Shown one piece after another: positions 20,601 to 30,200 of a DNA stretch of 64,000 bases. The notes under the pieces were generated by a model. The model did no database searches, was not told the DNA's origin, and was given only the letters and a program-made list of their open reading frames with translations. The stretch comes from Prosthecobacter sp. GTDB taxonomy: Bacteria; Verrucomicrobiota; Verrucomicrobiia; Verrucomicrobiales; Verrucomicrobiaceae. The stretch's first letter is position 1, and the number at the start of each line of letters is the position of its first letter. The stretch covers positions 40,247 through 104,246 of the forward strand of contig JAIPJY010000023.1 in the NCBI GenBank assembly GCA_021733925.1, written 5' to 3'. The position numbers and the translations under genes are program-made.

Positions 20601-21046
20601 GAGCGAGCACGCAGATCCTCACCGGCACGAACACCTTTACCGGTACGGTGACCGTCAACAACGGAACGCTGGCGGCCAACGGTCCGAACTCCATCAATTC
20701 AGCCCTGGGTTCGGCCAGTTCCATCGTCATCAACAATGGCGGAACGATCACGGTGGGTGGTGACAACTCGTTTACCGGCGGGCTAGATCCGACAGGGGCA
20801 GGAAAGTTCACGCAGATCAATGCGGGCGGTCTGCTCAGCAACGCGGGTTCTTCCACCAACCATCTTTTTCATCTGGTGATGAACGGAGGGACGCTCTCGG
20901 CCACGACGGCTAACTCTTACTTTGGCAATTGGAATTTCGACTATGGGGTCGCCACGCTTGGCAACGGGTCCACTTCGCTGATCACCGGTGGCAATGCCAC
21001 GCTGACGCAAATTGGGGGGCACAATTTTCGACATTGGCGCGGGTGA
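11612..21046 (+). CDS. Giant repeat protein, middle part (cadherin-like and beta-strand repeats)
   Basis: This frame is the direct continuation of the N-terminal part after the TAG; the GTG at 11612 is only the first possible start after that stop. It begins with about 120 residues resembling a surface-associated beta domain ([19 protein letters not shown]). Then come cadherin/Calx-type domains ([28 protein letters not shown]) to about 12660 and a fibronectin-like module ([10 protein letters not shown]). From about 13010 onwards it is built of autotransporter-associated beta-strand repeats (PATR, Pfam PF12951 type), each with a motif like [20 protein letters not shown] and G/S/T/N-rich strands between, predicted to fold as a right-handed beta-helix. 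It ends out of frame at 21046, after the G6 run. Large blocks inside it are duplicated with later parts. Confidence 0.8.
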   Translation: MAGLKVPDGSNLLTIQRNVTNLTVDSNYPGVVNATAQTGRLEIWPSNYNQTASGGVGGSSSTFDFDDGGFGTSVGHGSFQVHNLSSAPIQTVLAWNNHGAANPETGFGNQPTTNPDWTFATLGTTGWKLQISIMTPNLPATFALTEDVTGNLLFTGTPFADDSASLTVTLAVADGVITGNAGTGITVGGTAVSRTFTGTVADLNTYFTTAGKVTYLGVLNNDTARTLTTTISDGTFSANTDSTINFAPVNDTPLDLALSATSIAENVGANSTVGTLSTTDVDTGDTFTYTLVAGTGSTDNAAFNILGNALRITASPNFEVKNSYDVRVRSTDAGGLSFEKQFTISISNVIEAPVIASATSANLAPTTATLGGNVTSDGGLAVTERGVVYALTATNSSPQIGGTGVTKLVGTGTTGVFTVDVSGLSSNKDYSYAAYALNGDATSYTSVDTFTTTTDFVPGTGVTVTYSGVIGGTTGVSITGGGTLELTGLNTYNANTNVGDGTISINTVGTGASPQSLGAGGTVNLGSPGTSSGALIYTGGAGTLDKDINALGNGADTVQNAGSGLLTLSGTLDKTGTVLTLKGGANGITVSGSITGNTGSPNSDLIVDGGPVTLNSANSYNGPTYIINGGTLNANAVDALPTSPARSAILMDQSGTGSSTLALGVSQSVLSLTGAATSAINLNANSLTVGDTSGSTTFDGVISGVGGSLIKDGASTLVLSGTNTYTGGTNVTAGTIVLANQSGFGTGTVTLAGGVNFSTSGFEGNSAGGALPNALVLSGGMVNVDVSFGAKDIWINTGVSGTGGFSVTGAGAIMRNPGLMLSGANTFQGGVTIANQTRVSIDNNTSLGTGGLRAASGTGTLRVAGNVSNVANSIVIASGVTLNVEVDSGIGGVLSGVISSEGAGGSLTKSDAGTLTLTGANTYTGATTVSAGTLQAGSAVAFTNKGALSMSGSGVLDLGGFAVGFTDASASATTNTITNNGAANATLNFSNLNTQISSLIQDGTRTLAVSFRNDNSASNLFKLDSANTFSGGVTLLDGSAVGSGFGSRLRISNLVTTVGSAGSIVSSPFGTGAITIGQVATDKAGILFDTTANNTLANAIVVNTALGNDQPGIRVDTAATGLVLSGQITANLANALFSNGTSGSGVATVNLTGQVTGAFGLETNASAIAVTLNNAADNNDYAGNTITGSTSFLNLGRANQIPNGAAKGNVVNAGTLNLNGFSETINGLSGAGTIDGVSGTPTLTIGDNDASSTYSGVIKNTAGTLALTKTGAGTMTLDGTAANTYTGATTVNGGVLVLNKTGAGSENAIAAGGSIVVNSGGTLRLGTQGQINDSITSFSINGGTFDLQTFTDGVNSQIALTSGSIIGGDTGFVLARGGYAGAGTTTISKRISVRAADANSGLFDITSGTTTVSGVIHTDSGGAAGISKTGTGTLVLSGASTYAGATTVSAGILNIQTATGLGTTAGSTSVSNGATLQLQGGITVGAEALSLNGGAASGQTGALVNVSGTNTYGGAVTVTASSSISAASGSVLNLTGGVIKNGTVATFNGGGTINVGTVGISGASANSDLVIDGTIVNLNVANTYNGPTFIRNSGTLNANVVGALPTGTRTALTFDGTGTSVLTLGAAQSVASLTAAGAATVTLNANTLTVGTSTGSTTFAGAIGGTGGLTKDGASTQVLSGSNGYSGATTVSAGTLSITGDINASATIAVNGGLLSTSGADMLANTAAVTVAGGTLTVGGADTVGTLTMSSGIIGGSATLTATTYGLSGGTVNGNLGTGTINSSGTVALNGTAGATVVNVTAGTLTLGASSAINSATTVGISGGSLTLGASNQIGNSAAVTVSGGTLAMGANSDTVGTVVLTSGSITGSTGVLTSTAAYDMRAGSVSAILGGTAGLNKTTAGTVTLSGANTYTGATTITTGTLQVDGSLAAGSTVGVGTAGTLSGSGTINGNTTLTGSGIINLTNPGVIAGTLGVTGGNWNGTGSVTGLVTSSSGTFTIGSGANLTANGDLNVTGGTLASGSGTSTITGSVNYTSGSSSTFGGVIAGSGKTVTMNNGSGTLTLSGNNSYTGLTTVSAGVLNIQSANALGTTAAGTSVTSGAALQIQGSITTAAEALTLNGTGVSNTGALRNISGTNDFAGLVTLGSAARINSDAGTLTLSNTGTITGAFGLTVGGAGNTTINSIIGTTAGGLTKDGAGTLTLTGANTYSGGYTSVQAGTLQAGANNVLPGSVEVKFTGTLDLNGFNATVSGNTIGTSSLYFGANSVGQTATVTTGAGTLTVNGNIGVDSNAYGTNLLSGNLDLGGAVRTISVITGGTGVTLTISAAVSNGGITKTQGGTLILSGSNGYSGATTVSAGTLSVTGDINSSATIAVNSGLLSTSGANKLADAAAVTVAGGTLTIGGNDTVGTLTMSSGAIGGSATLTATTYGLSGGTVNGNLGTGTINSSGTVALNGTAGAAVVNVTAGNLTLGASSAINSATTVGISGGSLTLGASNQIGNSAVVTVSGGTLAMGANSDTVASVVLTSGSITGSTGVLTSTAAYDMQAGSVSAILGGSAGLNKTTAGTVTLSGANTYTGATTISAGKLTLQGTYGSSGFAISSGAVLEFNSGSSQDYGTANFSGAGTLLKTGTGELRWGGSAATFALTSGSLIDIQGGLVVGGNFANEVWTNNKSDLNIAGGAFFAGVEANVRVNALTGGGTLSTGFSGSGYTSFTLGVDNGGGTFSGTITDGVSSLGGYSDFGGAVSTGNLTKAGTGTQILTGANTYTGTTTVSAGILNIQNATGLGTIAGGTSVSNGATLQLQGGITVGAEALSLNGGAASGQTGALVNVSGTNTYGGAITVTASSSISAASGSVLNLTGGVVKNGTVATFNGGGTINVGTVGISGASANSDLVIDGTVVNLNVANTYNGPTFIRNSGTLNANVVGALPTATRTALTFDGTGTSVLTLGAAQSVASLTAAGAATVTLNANTLTIGAASGSTTFAGIIGGTGGLIKDGASTQILTGTNTFTGTVTVNNGTLAANGPNSINSALGSASSIVINNGGTITVGGDNSFTGGLDPTGAGKFTQINAGGLLSNAGSSTNHLFHLVMNGGTLSATTANSYFGNWNFDYGVATLGNGSTSLITGGNATLTQIGGHNFRHWRG
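15940..16640 (+). repeat. Duplicated block A (second copy 19912-20612)
   Basis: This 700-bp block recurs 3,972 bp downstream at 19912-20612 with no net insertion or deletion across the whole length, judged from matching landmarks at 15961/19933 and 16621/20593. Both copies encode [30 protein letters not shown] and [16 protein letters not shown]. The borders fall in or next to the ANTYTGATT-type motif. Confidence 0.85.
16652..17367 (+). repeat. Duplicated block B (second copy 18641-19356)
   Basis: This 716-bp block recurs 1,989 bp downstream at 18641-19356 with constant offset, so without net indels. Both copies start at [17 protein letters not shown] and end at [12 protein letters not shown]. 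They share long near-identical stretches encoding [24 protein letters not shown] and [10 protein letters not shown]. In the first copy B directly follows block A; in the second, B' precedes A'. Confidence 0.85.
17340..17830 (+). repeat. Duplicated block C (second copy 21568-22058)
   Basis: This 490-bp block recurs at 21568-22058 with a constant offset of 4,228 bp. Both copies encode [36 protein letters not shown] and [13 protein letters not shown]. It starts and ends at PATR motifs. Confidence 0.85.
17818..18240 (+). repeat. Duplicated block D (second copy 21155-21580)
   Basis: This 420-bp block recurs at 21155-21580 with an offset of 3,337-3,340 bp, one codon longer in the second copy (GAFGLTV against GAGLGLTV). 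Both encode [26 protein letters not shown] and [15 protein letters not shown]. The order is C-D in the first region but D'-C' in the second. Confidence 0.85.
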
Positions 21047-24000
21047 CACCCTCAATGTGCAGACAAAGATTGATGCGGGGGGGGCGGGTGTGACTGACTC
21101 GGGATTGACCAAGAGCGGCGTTGGAACCATGACGCTCAGCGGAGCCAACACTTATGCCAGTGCAACGACGGTGAGCGCCGGTGTGCTCAACATACAGAAC
21201 GCAAGCGCGCTGGGGTCGGTGGCCGCTGGGACGAGTGTGACTTCTGGTGCGGCGCTGCAAATTCAGGGTGGCATCACGACTCTCGCCGAGGCGCTGACCT
21301 TGAACGGCTTGGGTGTCAGCAATGATGGCGCGCTGCGCAACATCAGTGGAACCAACAGCTACGCGGGCTTGGTGACCCTCGGCAGTGCGACGCGGATCAA
21401 CTCGGACTCCGGCACCTTGGCCTTGAGCAACACGGGCACGATCACTGGCGCAGGTCTGGGACTGACGGTGGGCGGGGCAGGCAACACGACGATCAACAGC
21501 ATCATCGGTACGACCACCGGCACACTGACAAAGGACGGCGCCGGCACCGCGATCCTCACCAATGCCAACACCTACACGGGAGCCACCACGATCACGGCGG
21601 GCACGTTGCAGGTGGATGGATCTATCGCCTCAGGCAGCACAGTGGGAGTAGGCACGGCAGGAACGTTGAGCGGTTCTGGTACTGTCAGCGGCAATGCCAC
21701 CCTCACGGGCAACGGTATCATCAACCTGACCAATCCGGGTGTCATTGCGGGCACCTTAGGAGTGACTGGTGGCAGGTGGAACGGCGCGGGCAGTGTGACG
21801 GGTCTGGTAACCTCCAGCAGCGGCACCTTCACGATCGGCAGTGGAGCGAACCTCACTGCAAACGGTGACCTGAATATCACCGGTGGCAGCATTGCCAGTG
21901 GCAACAGTGCCAGCACGATCACCGGCAATGTGAACTACACCAGCTCCAGCAACAGCAGCTTTGGCGGGGTGATCGCCGGCAGCGGCAAGACGCTGACGAT
22001 GAACAACGCCTCGGCCACACTGACCTTGAGTGGCACCAGCAGCTACACCGGGGCGACGACCTTGACGGCTGGCAGTCTGGTAGTCAATGGCAGCATCGGT
22101 AGCAGCAGCTTGACGACGATCGACGGCGGGACCTTGATGGGCACGGGCACGGTGGGGGCGATTCAGCTCAACAGCGGCGGCACGATCAATCCCGGAGGAT
22201 TGTCGTCTGCGGGGACGCTGAGCACGGGGAACATTGCCATTGTGGACGGGCAGCTCCACTTCAACATCGGCGGCACAGGCAGCTACGACCAGCTCAACGC
22301 CACCGGCACGATCAATCTCGCCGCGGGTGGTGCAGGTGCCAAGCTGGTGCTGGATGCGATCAGCAGTTACACCGCCACGCTGAACAACGCCTTCACGCTC
22401 GTCAGCAACGATCTGACGGATGCCATTTCAGGGGCGTTTGCCAAAGGCACCTTTGGAGGCACGAAGATAGTGACGCTCAGCGGAGTGGATTATGTGGAAA
22501 ACCTGCTGGGTTCAAACTATTACGGGCGCATCAACTACACAGGTAATTCGACCGATCCTGGCACGCTGGCTACGGCGGGCAACGATATCGTCATCAAGGT
22601 GGTGACCCCTGAGATCACCGTGACGGAGGGGGCCACTACGCTGAGCGACAATGGTGGGTATAATTTTGGCGATGTGGACAAGCTGGTGCCAGCGGTGCCT
22701 TTAACGAAGACCTTCACCATCAAGAACGACGGCGAGGTGGACCTGATGAATATCGCGATTACCGGGCCGACCGGTGCAGCGGCGGCGGATTACAGCGTCA
22801 ATACGACCGGTACGGCGACGAACCTGATCCCCGGAGCGAGCACGACGTACACGGTGACCTTCGATCCGCGCCGGATCGGCACGCGCAACGCCTACATATC
22901 GATCACCAGCAACGATCTGGACGAAGCCACCTTCGACATCCCGTTGACCGGGGTGGGATCAATCGGTCGGGATATCCTGGAGCCATGGACGGTGACCTAC
23001 GGAGGACCGGATGCTCCGGGCACTTCGCGCGACGGCGCGGCTACGGCGGTGGCGGTGCAGAAGAGCACGACGAGCGACGAGGCGATGGCGGTGTTTGCCA
23101 CAGGTTACACGTCCAATGCCTCGGGCACACGGGACATTTACACAGCCAAGTATGATCCAGTGACCGGGGTCAAGCAGTGGCAGCAGACCTTCAATGGCGC
23201 GGCCAACGGCCATGATGAGGGAAGGGCCATCGCGGTGGACGGCAATGGGGACGTTGTAATTACCGGTTACACGACCAATAGCAGCACTGACACTGACGCG
23301 TATGTCGCCAAGTATGCTGGTGCGGATGGCACGCTGCTGTGGCAGAAGATCTACGCGGGTGCGGGCGGCAGCTACGATGGTGGTAACATCGTGGCGGTGG
23401 ACGCGGCCAACAACGTGGCTGTGGCAGGCTATGGAACGGCCACCAGCGGGGCCGCGCTGGACATTTTGGCCGCTCGCTACACCGTGGCAGGCGCGACGAT
23501 TTTTGAGAGACTGGTGGATGGCGGTGCCAACCGCGAGGATGTGGCCTACGGGGTGGCCGTGGACACGGCGGGCAACCTTGCTGTGGCTGGCTATGCCGGG
23601 AGCGTCTCCACCGGGAAGGACTTCCGCATTCTGCATCTGGCCGCCGGGAGCGGGAGCACCAACTGGCAGTACACCAAGAGCGGCAGCAGCAGCACCGACG
23701 ATCTGGCCTATGACGTGACCTTCGATGCTTCCAACCAGGTGGTTGCAACTGGCACGGTGCGGTCCATCAACTATGATTTCTATACTGTGAAGGTGAGCAG
23801 CGGCGGCGGGTTGCTCTGGGAAAGGCAGTGGAACAGCACCTACAACTCCTCTGACGCCAGTTATGATGTCGCCGTTGACGGTAATGGCGACGTGATCGTG
23901 GGTGGTGCCAGCTACCAGTATGCCAATTCCTCTGATGGGTATGTGGCCAAATACAACGGCACGAGCGGGGCGCTGATCTGGGACCGCCGCTTCATCGGTG

Positions 24001-26087
24001 CCGCCGGACTGACCGATGCCATCACCACGCTGGACCTAGACGTGCTCGACAATGTCATCGTCACCGGCTACACCGGCAATGCTGCGGCCAATTATGACGT
24101 CCTGACGGCCAAGATGCTGGCCGCCGATGGCGGCCTGCTGTGGCAGAGGTCGTTCGACGGCACTGCCGCCAAACATGACCTCGGGCTGGCCGTGGCCGTC
24201 TCTCCCGACGGCAATGTGTTCGTCGGAGGCTACACAACGACGGGAGCCAACACGACCGACTTCCTGGTGAAGAACTACCAGGCGGAGCACGCCAACACCC
24301 AGAACGCACAGACCATCTCGTTTGCCAATCCCGGTGCGCAGAGCGCCGGCGCCGACCTGTCCTTGTCGGCCACGGCCAGCAGCGGATTGACGGTGATGTT
24401 TGCCGTCGTCAGTGGTCCGGCCGTGATCAGTGACAGCAGCAACATGCTGCTCAACTTTACCGGCAGCGGCAGTGTCACCGTGCGCGCCTCGCAAAGCGGC
24501 AACTCCGTGTATGCAGCCGCCACGCCGGTGGACCAAACCTTCACGGTGAACAAATCCGCCCAGACCATCAGTTTCACGCTGCCCGGCAGCCTGACCTCCA
24601 CGGCGCAGTGGCCACTCACGGGGGTGGCCACCAGCGGCCTGGCGGTCACTTACAGCGTGCAAAGCGGTCCCGGCACCATCACCGGCGGAGTACTGAGCTT
24701 CAGCGGTTCCGGAGTGGTCACCGTGCGAGCCAGTCAGGCAGGCGACGTGCGCTTCAACGCTGCAGCGAATGTGGACGCCACGATTACCTCAGTAAACCAT
24801 GCACCGATAATCATCTTGGATAATATTGCAGAGAACTGGCGTGATCGCTATGCGGGCAGTGGAGCAGGACAGGGCAACGACCTCGCGTTGCAACTCAGTG
24901 GCAACGATGCCGTGGCTGGTTTCGTGGGTGGATACACCACAACTGGCACCGGCAAAGACCTGTATCTCGTCAAATACCTCGCCGATGGCACGCTGGTGTG
25001 GTCCGTCATCAGCGGTGCTACTGGTGATGACGAAGCCATGGCCGTGAAGGTCGATGGCAATGGCGATGTCTTCGTCGTCGGGTACACCACAGGCACCGGC
25101 CAGGACGTTTATGTGGCCAAGTACAACGGCGGCACCGGAGCCAGGATTTGGTCCTACACCTACAACGGCACAGGCAATGGCAACGATGTCGGCGTCTCAC
25201 TGGACCTGGAAGGCACCAGCAATGTGGTGGTGGGTGGCTACGCGGTGGGCTCGGGCACCAGCAACGACTTCTTCGCCGCCAAGCTCGACCAGAGCACTGG
25301 TGCCGTCGTGTGGACCAGTGTGCAGAACCGCAGCGGTGCCAATTCGGATGTGCCCGCCAAAGTCGTTGTGGGTACGGACGGCAGCGTGGTGCTCGCCGGC
25401 ATCTCCGCTAACGACGCCTGGACGGTCAAACTTGCAGCAGCCACTGGCAGCAAAATCTGGCAGCAGGTTTACAATTACGCCAACAAACCGGACGCCGTGC
25501 GCGGACTCGCACTTGATGCCGCCAATAACGTCATCATCGCCGCCTATTCGCAGGGAGCCAACTATGACATGTACACCGCCAAGTACGCAGCGCTGGATGG
25601 CAGCATAATCTGGGGGCAGCGCTACAACAGCAGCTTCAACTCCTCCGATGCACCTTGGGACATGGTGCTCGATGAAGACGCCAATGTCTATGTTACGGGC
25701 ACCTCCTACCGTTCGGCCAGTGTGCGCGATGGCATGACGCTGAAGTATGCCGGTCTGGACGGCACCCTGGTTTGGGAAGGGCGCTACAACGGATCAAACA
25801 ATGGCAATGATGAGAACACCTCCATCGCGCTCGACGGCATCGGTAATCCGGTAGTAAGCGGCTACACCACCAACGCCGACACTACAACCGACGTTTATTT
25901 GGCCAAGCACAACAAAACTCCCGGGGACATCCGGTGGCAGAAGACCTTCGACGGCGACAACAATAAAAACGACAGTATCAAAAAAGTGAAAGTGGATCCC
26001 AACGGCAACGTCTGGATGACGGGCTCTGCCACCGGGAGCAGCGGGCTTTTGGAGGTGCTCGTTCTGCGCCACATTCCTAGTTTTTAA
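21012..26087 (+). CDS. Giant repeat protein, C-terminal part (last PATR units, ASH-like domain, two SBBP propellers)
   Basis: This frame is entered from the middle part by dropping one G of the run at 21014-21019; the apparent TTG start is not real. It carries the last beta-strand repeats to about 22600. An ASH/choice-of-anchor-D-like domain (22606-22970) contains [11 protein letters not shown] and [16 protein letters not shown] first SBBP-type beta-propeller (22975-24285) has blades such as [11 protein letters not shown] and [14 protein letters not shown]. Two immunoglobulin-like modules (24300-24800: AQTISF...[11 protein letters not shown]) and a second propeller (24830-26070) follow. It ends in VLRHIPSF with no membrane anchor, sorting motif or barrel. 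Its secretion route beyond the signal peptide is therefore unclear. Confidence 0.8.
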   Translation: MGGTIFDIGAGDTLNVQTKIDAGGAGVTDSGLTKSGVGTMTLSGANTYASATTVSAGVLNIQNASALGSVAAGTSVTSGAALQIQGGITTLAEALTLNGLGVSNDGALRNISGTNSYAGLVTLGSATRINSDSGTLALSNTGTITGAGLGLTVGGAGNTTINSIIGTTTGTLTKDGAGTAILTNANTYTGATTITAGTLQVDGSIASGSTVGVGTAGTLSGSGTVSGNATLTGNGIINLTNPGVIAGTLGVTGGRWNGAGSVTGLVTSSSGTFTIGSGANLTANGDLNITGGSIASGNSASTITGNVNYTSSSNSSFGGVIAGSGKTLTMNNASATLTLSGTSSYTGATTLTAGSLVVNGSIGSSSLTTIDGGTLMGTGTVGAIQLNSGGTINPGGLSSAGTLSTGNIAIVDGQLHFNIGGTGSYDQLNATGTINLAAGGAGAKLVLDAISSYTATLNNAFTLVSNDLTDAISGAFAKGTFGGTKIVTLSGVDYVENLLGSNYYGRINYTGNSTDPGTLATAGNDIVIKVVTPEITVTEGATTLSDNGGYNFGDVDKLVPAVPLTKTFTIKNDGEVDLMNIAITGPTGAAAADYSVNTTGTATNLIPGASTTYTVTFDPRRIGTRNAYISITSNDLDEATFDIPLTGVGSIGRDILEPWTVTYGGPDAPGTSRDGAATAVAVQKSTTSDEAMAVFATGYTSNASGTRDIYTAKYDPVTGVKQWQQTFNGAANGHDEGRAIAVDGNGDVVITGYTTNSSTDTDAYVAKYAGADGTLLWQKIYAGAGGSYDGGNIVAVDAANNVAVAGYGTATSGAALDILAARYTVAGATIFERLVDGGANREDVAYGVAVDTAGNLAVAGYAGSVSTGKDFRILHLAAGSGSTNWQYTKSGSSSTDDLAYDVTFDASNQVVATGTVRSINYDFYTVKVSSGGGLLWERQWNSTYNSSDASYDVAVDGNGDVIVGGASYQYANSSDGYVAKYNGTSGALIWDRRFIGAAGLTDAITTLDLDVLDNVIVTGYTGNAAANYDVLTAKMLAADGGLLWQRSFDGTAAKHDLGLAVAVSPDGNVFVGGYTTTGANTTDFLVKNYQAEHANTQNAQTISFANPGAQSAGADLSLSATASSGLTVMFAVVSGPAVISDSSNMLLNFTGSGSVTVRASQSGNSVYAAATPVDQTFTVNKSAQTISFTLPGSLTSTAQWPLTGVATSGLAVTYSVQSGPGTITGGVLSFSGSGVVTVRASQAGDVRFNAAANVDATITSVNHAPIIILDNIAENWRDRYAGSGAGQGNDLALQLSGNDAVAGFVGGYTTTGTGKDLYLVKYLADGTLVWSVISGATGDDEAMAVKVDGNGDVFVVGYTTGTGQDVYVAKYNGGTGARIWSYTYNGTGNGNDVGVSLDLEGTSNVVVGGYAVGSGTSNDFFAAKLDQSTGAVVWTSVQNRSGANSDVPAKVVVGTDGSVVLAGISANDAWTVKLAAATGSKIWQQVYNYANKPDAVRGLALDAANNVIIAAYSQGANYDMYTAKYAALDGSIIWGQRYNSSFNSSDAPWDMVLDEDANVYVTGTSYRSASVRDGMTLKYAGLDGTLVWEGRYNGSNNGNDENTSIALDGIGNPVVSGYTTNADTTTDVYLAKHNKTPGDIRWQKTFDGDNNKNDSIKKVKVDPNGNVWMTGSATGSSGLLEVLVLRHIPSF

Positions 26088-26138
26088 TATCCTTTGAAAA
26101 AGCCGGATCTTTCAATATTTTAAATCGCACAACAAGCC

Positions 26139-26903
26139 ATGAACTTCCCGCAGCTAAAAACCCTCCTCATTCTGCTGTTCCTCAGCCATGGGCTAACCCT
26201 CCGTGTCAGCGCCACGCAGATCATCAACGCCGGACCAAGCATGAGTTTGGTGCAGGGGGATGCCGCCTCTTTCAACGCCCAGTTCTTTGATGCCGATGGC
26301 AATAGCGGTGTGAGCATTCGTGCGGTGCATATCGCCACCGGGCAGAACATCGGCCAGTTCGTTCGCAACAACTCCAATGGCGACCTGCTATGGACCTGTG
26401 ACACCAGCACGCTGCCCACCGGGACCAATCCTGTGCAGCTTATCGCCACGGATCCGGCAGGAGCCAGCACGGTCGTGTCGTTCGCATTGCAAATCAGTCC
26501 GGCAAGCACGGTCCAGCAGTGGCGGCAGAATTATTTCGGCAGCAGCCAGAACAGCGGTGCGGCTCTGGACGGCGCTGACCCCGACGGCGATGGTCTGAAC
26601 AACCGTGCAGAATTTGCTTTTGGCCTCAACCCGAAAGTCGGCGGATCCGACGTTGGAGGCCGCGTTGAATCCAATGACAGCAATGATGGCAAAATGCGCG
26701 CTATTTTCAGGCGCCGCAAAGACTACCTAAGCTCCGGACTCAACTACATCTATGAGTTCAGCAGTGATCTGCAGACGTGGGAGACAGGCACCGTTACACC
26801 GCAGATTCTGGGAGACGATGGGACGATGCAAAGCCTCACTCTGGATTTTCCTGTGATGAGTTCCGGCCAGCCGAGCAGGTTCTTCCGCACTCGCCTCCAG
26901 TAG
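26139..26903 (+). CDS. Small secreted protein with Ca-binding-like DxDGDG motif
   Basis: This 254-residue protein has a signal peptide (residues 1-26, KTLLILLFLSHGLTLRVSA). A domain of about 100 residues of bacterial Ig type follows (GPSMSLVQGDAASFNAQFFD, then LPTGTNPVQLIATD). Next comes the segment DPDGDGLNNRAEFAFGLNP at about 147-165, which resembles a calcium-binding thrombospondin type 3/EF-hand-like loop and is common near the C-terminus of verrucomicrobial secreted proteins. A C-terminal beta domain ends in SRFFRTRLQ. It begins 51 bases after the giant gene on the same strand and may be an accessory or partner of it. I do not recognise a defined function. Confidence 0.65.
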   Translation: MNFPQLKTLLILLFLSHGLTLRVSATQIINAGPSMSLVQGDAASFNAQFFDADGNSGVSIRAVHIATGQNIGQFVRNNSNGDLLWTCDTSTLPTGTNPVQLIATDPAGASTVVSFALQISPASTVQQWRQNYFGSSQNSGAALDGADPDGDGLNNRAEFAFGLNPKVGGSDVGGRVESNDSNDGKMRAIFRRRKDYLSSGLNYIYEFSSDLQTWETGTVTPQILGDDGTMQSLTLDFPVMSSGQPSRFFRTRLQ

Positions 26904-27019
26904 TCCCTCAGTGTCAGGGCACGCTGATCAACAAGTCTATACCGCTTCATTGGGCTGGTGGTGAGATGATTTCATCTTGCGCTTTCGCTTGGAATCATCC
27001 GGTAGAATAGTGGCTGCCA

Positions 27020-27940
27020 ATGTCAGTCGGAAGCCCATGTCACATTCCGGTGCTTTTTTTGATCCACCGTCGTCTCGGGCCTGCCACCCGGGTTATGGCG
27101 GCATTGAAACTCGCGCAGCCTGAAGTGCTGCTGATCGCCGCAGACGGGCCAGGTGGTGATGAAAAGTGCGAGAAGGTGAGGGAACGGGTGGTCAACAGCA
27201 TTGACTGGCCATGTCAGGTAGAAACGCGTTTTCTGGATGAACAACAAGGCTGTCGGAGAGCGGTCTCATCCGCTTTGGACTGGGCCTTTGGTTTGCATGA
27301 GCAGTTGATCATTCTGGAGGACGACTGCGTGCCTCATCCGAGTTTCTTTGCGTTTTGTGCAGCCATGCTGGATCGGTTCAAAGATGAGCCCGAAGTGATG
27401 CAGATCTGTGGCTGCAATCTGACCGGCATGAGGCCGGCGGAGCAGAGTTATTTTTTCTCGCGGTTTGGTCCCATCTGGGGCTGGGCCTCCTGGCGCCGCG
27501 CCTGGCAGGACTATGATGTCGAAATGAAAGCATGGAGCGAACTGAGAAATTCCGCGCAGCTGGGCCAGCTCTGTCCTGAGCCCTTTGAAGCTGGCTGGCG
27601 TCGTGAGGTGCTGGACGCGGTGTATCGAGGAGAAGTGGACACCTGGGACTACCAGTGGGCCTTTGCCAAACTGCGCTGCGGAGGCCTGAACATCGTGCCT
27701 GCGGTCAATCTGGTATCAAACATCGGCTTTGGACCGGATGCGACCCACACCATGAACTCCGCTGACCCACGGGCAGACATGGCGACGCAGGAACTTTCCG
27801 CACCCTGGCAGCATGCACACAAGATCATGGCATGGCAGGAGTCAGACCGTGCTTATTTGACCCAGGTCGTAGGCCTGCCCGACAGCGTCTGGTCGTTCAA
27901 GGGACTGCGTCGCTGCCTGCGCATATTTTTTAACCGATGA
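27020..27940 (+). CDS. GT-A type glycosyltransferase (nucleotide-diphospho-sugar transferase fold)
   Basis: This 306-residue protein starts with a strand-helix pattern (PVLFLIHRRLGPATRVMAALK) and contains an acidic metal-binding motif in LIILEDDCVPHPSF (about 99-112), as in GT-A glycosyltransferases. The motif GPIWGWASWRRAW (about 154-166) is typical of the small family often annotated as hemolytic-protein-HlpA-like or nucleotide-diphospho-sugar transferase in glycan clusters. It is predicted to be cytoplasmic, and the donor sugar is unknown. The stop overlaps the start of the pyruvyl transferase gene (ATGA at 27937), so they form an operon. The spacer of about 116 bases after the secreted protein gene probably holds the promoter. 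Confidence 0.75.
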   Translation: MSVGSPCHIPVLFLIHRRLGPATRVMAALKLAQPEVLLIAADGPGGDEKCEKVRERVVNSIDWPCQVETRFLDEQQGCRRAVSSALDWAFGLHEQLIILEDDCVPHPSFFAFCAAMLDRFKDEPEVMQICGCNLTGMRPAEQSYFFSRFGPIWGWASWRRAWQDYDVEMKAWSELRNSAQLGQLCPEPFEAGWRREVLDAVYRGEVDTWDYQWAFAKLRCGGLNIVPAVNLVSNIGFGPDATHTMNSADPRADMATQELSAPWQHAHKIMAWQESDRAYLTQVVGLPDSVWSFKGLRRCLRIFFNR

Positions 27941-29079
27941 AACGCGTTTGTCTCATTTCGACAGTGAATCACAACGTCGGCGACGACTTTGTGCGTGAAG
28001 GCATCCTGTGCCTGCTGCGCGAAGTGTTCGGCGCGGTCGAAGCCTGTGTCATTCACAAACATTTCCCGGTCACGGTACGTGGTGAGCCGTGGTCGCTGGT
28101 GGATCAACTGACACGGGGGGTGCCGAACTGGTTGTCCTGGCGAAGTCATATTTCAAGTGCGGCGGATGTTCTGCCCATGAATCCTTTGGCGGACCTGGTG
28201 CTGAGCAGTGATTTGGTCGTGCAGTGCGGTGCTCCCGTGTATTGGAAAAATGTCTGGTCCACATGTGCGCAGACGGAGTGGTTCGCGCCGCTCATAGAGC
28301 AGCGGTGGAGGAAGCTCGAACGACGCGTGCCGTTGCTGAACCTTGGGGCTGGCTCCTGCCAGGCCTGGGGCAGTGATGGCACGGAAATTGTCGAGGACGC
28401 GGAGTGCCGGTCCTTCATTGATCGCTTTACCAGTTGGAGCGCCCTGACCACGGTGCGTGATTCTTTGGCGCAGCGCATTGTGAGCCAGTGCGGTCATGAG
28501 GTGCCACTGCTGCCTTGCCCGTCCATCTTTACGCCTGGATCGTTGCGCCTGCAGCCCGGGACGGGCGAATACATAGCGCTCAATTACATGCCTCAGGGGG
28601 GGCACTACGATCTCGCAGGAGACGGAGCACCGGCCCGGCAGCGCTGGGAGGACGCCTTCTGCAAGGCGGCGCGTGAGTTGGCCCGGCACCATGCATGTTT
28701 GCTGATCTGTCATGACAGGCAGGAGCATGCGGAAGCGGAGCGGTTGCTGCCTGAGATACCGCGCTTTCACAGTCTGGACTGGCGGGAGTATCTGCAGGCT
28801 TATTCTCGCTGTCGCATCGCGGTGGTCAATCGCGTTCATGGGGCCGTGGTCGCGGCGGCGATGGGCCGGCAGGTGCTGCTGACCGGCAATGATACTCGTC
28901 TGCTCGCGGCGGCCGAAGTTCCGGGACTCATCGTCCTGCCATTGTCTGAGGTGGTTGACTCATTCTCTGAGCGAGTGGCAGAACTGCTACTCGTACCCGC
29001 TGCGTCGCCATCCGTGAAATGGATCGAAACCACAAGATCGCACTATTTGGAACTGCTGCGATCCACCTTGCTGGCATGA
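27937..29079 (+). CDS. Polysaccharide pyruvyl transferase family protein
   Basis: This 380-residue protein matches the polysaccharide pyruvyl transferase family (CsaB/WcaK/GumL type, PF04230), which adds ketal pyruvate from PEP to sugars. Visible features are the N-terminal NVGDDFVREG loop, VLSSDLVVQCGAPVYW, LLNLGAGSCQAWG and, near the C-terminus, the family hallmark VVNRVHGAVVAAAMGRQVLL with its NRxHG motif. Length is normal. It is translationally coupled to the gene upstream (ATGA) and to the GT9 gene downstream (ATGATGC at 29076). Pyruvylation would add negative charge to the glycan. The acceptor sugar cannot be inferred. Confidence 0.8.
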   Translation: MKRVCLISTVNHNVGDDFVREGILCLLREVFGAVEACVIHKHFPVTVRGEPWSLVDQLTRGVPNWLSWRSHISSAADVLPMNPLADLVLSSDLVVQCGAPVYWKNVWSTCAQTEWFAPLIEQRWRKLERRVPLLNLGAGSCQAWGSDGTEIVEDAECRSFIDRFTSWSALTTVRDSLAQRIVSQCGHEVPLLPCPSIFTPGSLRLQPGTGEYIALNYMPQGGHYDLAGDGAPARQRWEDAFCKAARELARHHACLLICHDRQEHAEAERLLPEIPRFHSLDWREYLQAYSRCRIAVVNRVHGAVVAAAMGRQVLLTGNDTRLLAAAEVPGLIVLPLSEVVDSFSERVAELLLVPAASPSVKWIETTRSHYLELLRSTLLA

Positions 29080-30200
29080 TGCACTGGCTTCGACTTCTGT
29101 TCTATCGACTGACGCTGGCCATGCTTCGGCTCCTGCCGCAGGGCAGGGGGCGTGGTTATCGTCTGGCCATTCTGAAACTCGACCGCCTGGGTGATGCCGT
29201 GCTTGCGCTCGGGGCGGTGCGTCTCCTGGTCAGGGAGTTCGGGGCCTCGGAGACTTTGCTCATTGTTTCCACGGTCGCCGAGCCTCTGTTTCGACGGGAA
29301 TTTCCAGAGGTCGAACTCCTGGTGATGCCGCCCTTTTGCGAGCGCTTCTGGCCTGATTTTGTGAAAACCATGGCCCGGCATGCGTCGGAATTACGCGCGA
29401 TCAAGGCGGACCATCTTGTCTGTCTGCGTCATCAGGCGTCCGATTATCTGCATGCCATTGCTGAGTTGGTGCAGGTCCGGCACGTGCATGCCACCCACTG
29501 GACCAAACCCTGGGAACGAGTTTGCCTGAGCTATCCCCAAGGCCACCGGATGCCCTACCCGGAGCAGGCGGCGGAGGGGTGTCTGGAACTGGAGGCGCAT
29601 CGCAGGGTGGTGCAGAGCGTGCTCGGCCATCCCGTGGCATTTGAGGACATTCTGCCGGTCCTGCAGGCCGGACCTGCTGAGGGCAACGCCACGCTGCTCG
29701 TGTGTCCGATGGCTGGCAGCGCGATCCGCCAGTATCCGCCTGTGAGCCTTGTCAAAGCGGTGGAGTTGTTTTTGCACACCGCACCCGGTATGCGCGTGAC
29801 CTTTTGCCTTCCTCCGGCTATCGATCGAACTCCCTGGGAGCAAGCCGTGAAAGACGCAGGCATCACACCAGTGGTGGCCTGGGTGCAGCCGGAGGATCTG
29901 GGAGGGCTGCTGCAGGTCATCAGTGCCGCGCGGCTGGTGCTGGCACCCGATTCAGCGCCGGCGCATCTGGCTTCCGCCATGAACAAGCCTGGCGTGTTTT
30001 TGCTCGGGGGCGGGCATTATGGCATGTTTGCCCCCTGGCGGCGCAGTTCGCTGCAGGTCTGGCTGACTCACCCGATGAGCTGCTATCAATGCCAGTGGAA
30101 CTGCATGCATCCTGAGCCCTTTTGCATTACCTTCATTTCGCCGTCGGCTGTTGCCGAGGCCCTGTTGACCGGTCATGCCGCAGCAGCGGAAGAGGTCTGA
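29076..30200 (+). CDS. Glycosyltransferase family 9 (heptosyltransferase-like)
   Basis: This 374-residue protein has the GT9 pattern: an N-terminal LAILKLDRLGDAVLALGA motif and the C-terminal donor-site motif LAPDSAPAHLASAMNKP, followed by GVFLLGGG and SCYQCQWNC, a cysteine-rich tail often seen in family members. GT9 enzymes transfer heptose or related sugars from ADP or other nucleotides to LPS core or other glycans. The start was taken at the ATG of 29076, which overlaps the previous stop; an upstream in-frame start inside the pyruvyl transferase gene is less likely. The 3' end overlaps the convergent FkbM gene by 28 bases. Confidence 0.85.
   Translation: MMHWLRLLFYRLTLAMLRLLPQGRGRGYRLAILKLDRLGDAVLALGAVRLLVREFGASETLLIVSTVAEPLFRREFPEVELLVMPPFCERFWPDFVKTMARHASELRAIKADHLVCLRHQASDYLHAIAELVQVRHVHATHWTKPWERVCLSYPQGHRMPYPEQAAEGCLELEAHRRVVQSVLGHPVAFEDILPVLQAGPAEGNATLLVCPMAGSAIRQYPPVSLVKAVELFLHTAPGMRVTFCLPPAIDRTPWEQAVKDAGITPVVAWVQPEDLGGLLQVISAARLVLAPDSAPAHLASAMNKPGVFLLGGGHYGMFAPWRRSSLQVWLTHPMSCYQCQWNCMHPEPFCITFISPSAVAEALLTGHAAAAEEV

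Larger units (their letters stand above)
13012..22600 (+). repeat. Array of about 18 autotransporter-associated beta-strand (PATR) units
   Basis: Variants of the motif L.L(S/T)[16 protein letters not shown] recur near 13060, 13765, 14085, 14360, 14690, 15450, 15920, 16645, 17330, 17810, 18220, 18635, 19320, 19895, 20625, 21140, 21560 and 22030. Spacing varies between about 300 and 700 bp. In known proteins this motif marks successive turns of a passenger beta-helix. The last unit leads into a GGTINPGG and [12 protein letters not shown] stretch, the usual closing segment of such helices. Confidence 0.85.
8240..26087 (+). other. Giant surface/secreted repeat protein gene split into three frames
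   Basis: The three open frames listed below form one gene. The first ends at TAG 11597-11599 and the second continues in the same frame immediately after it (FDA[12 protein letters not shown]). The second and third overlap at the G6 run 21014-21019; with five G the reading is [13 protein letters not shown] without a break. Counting the TAG as a residue and removing one G, the span 8240-26087 is exactly 5,949 codons including the stop, so no other lesion is needed. The best start is the ATG at 8240, which opens a signal peptide (MKSFLTLFLLCFTAVLHA). No autotransporter barrel, PEP-CTERM or LPXTG anchor is present at the C-terminus, which ends VLRHIPSF. Confidence 0.85.
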
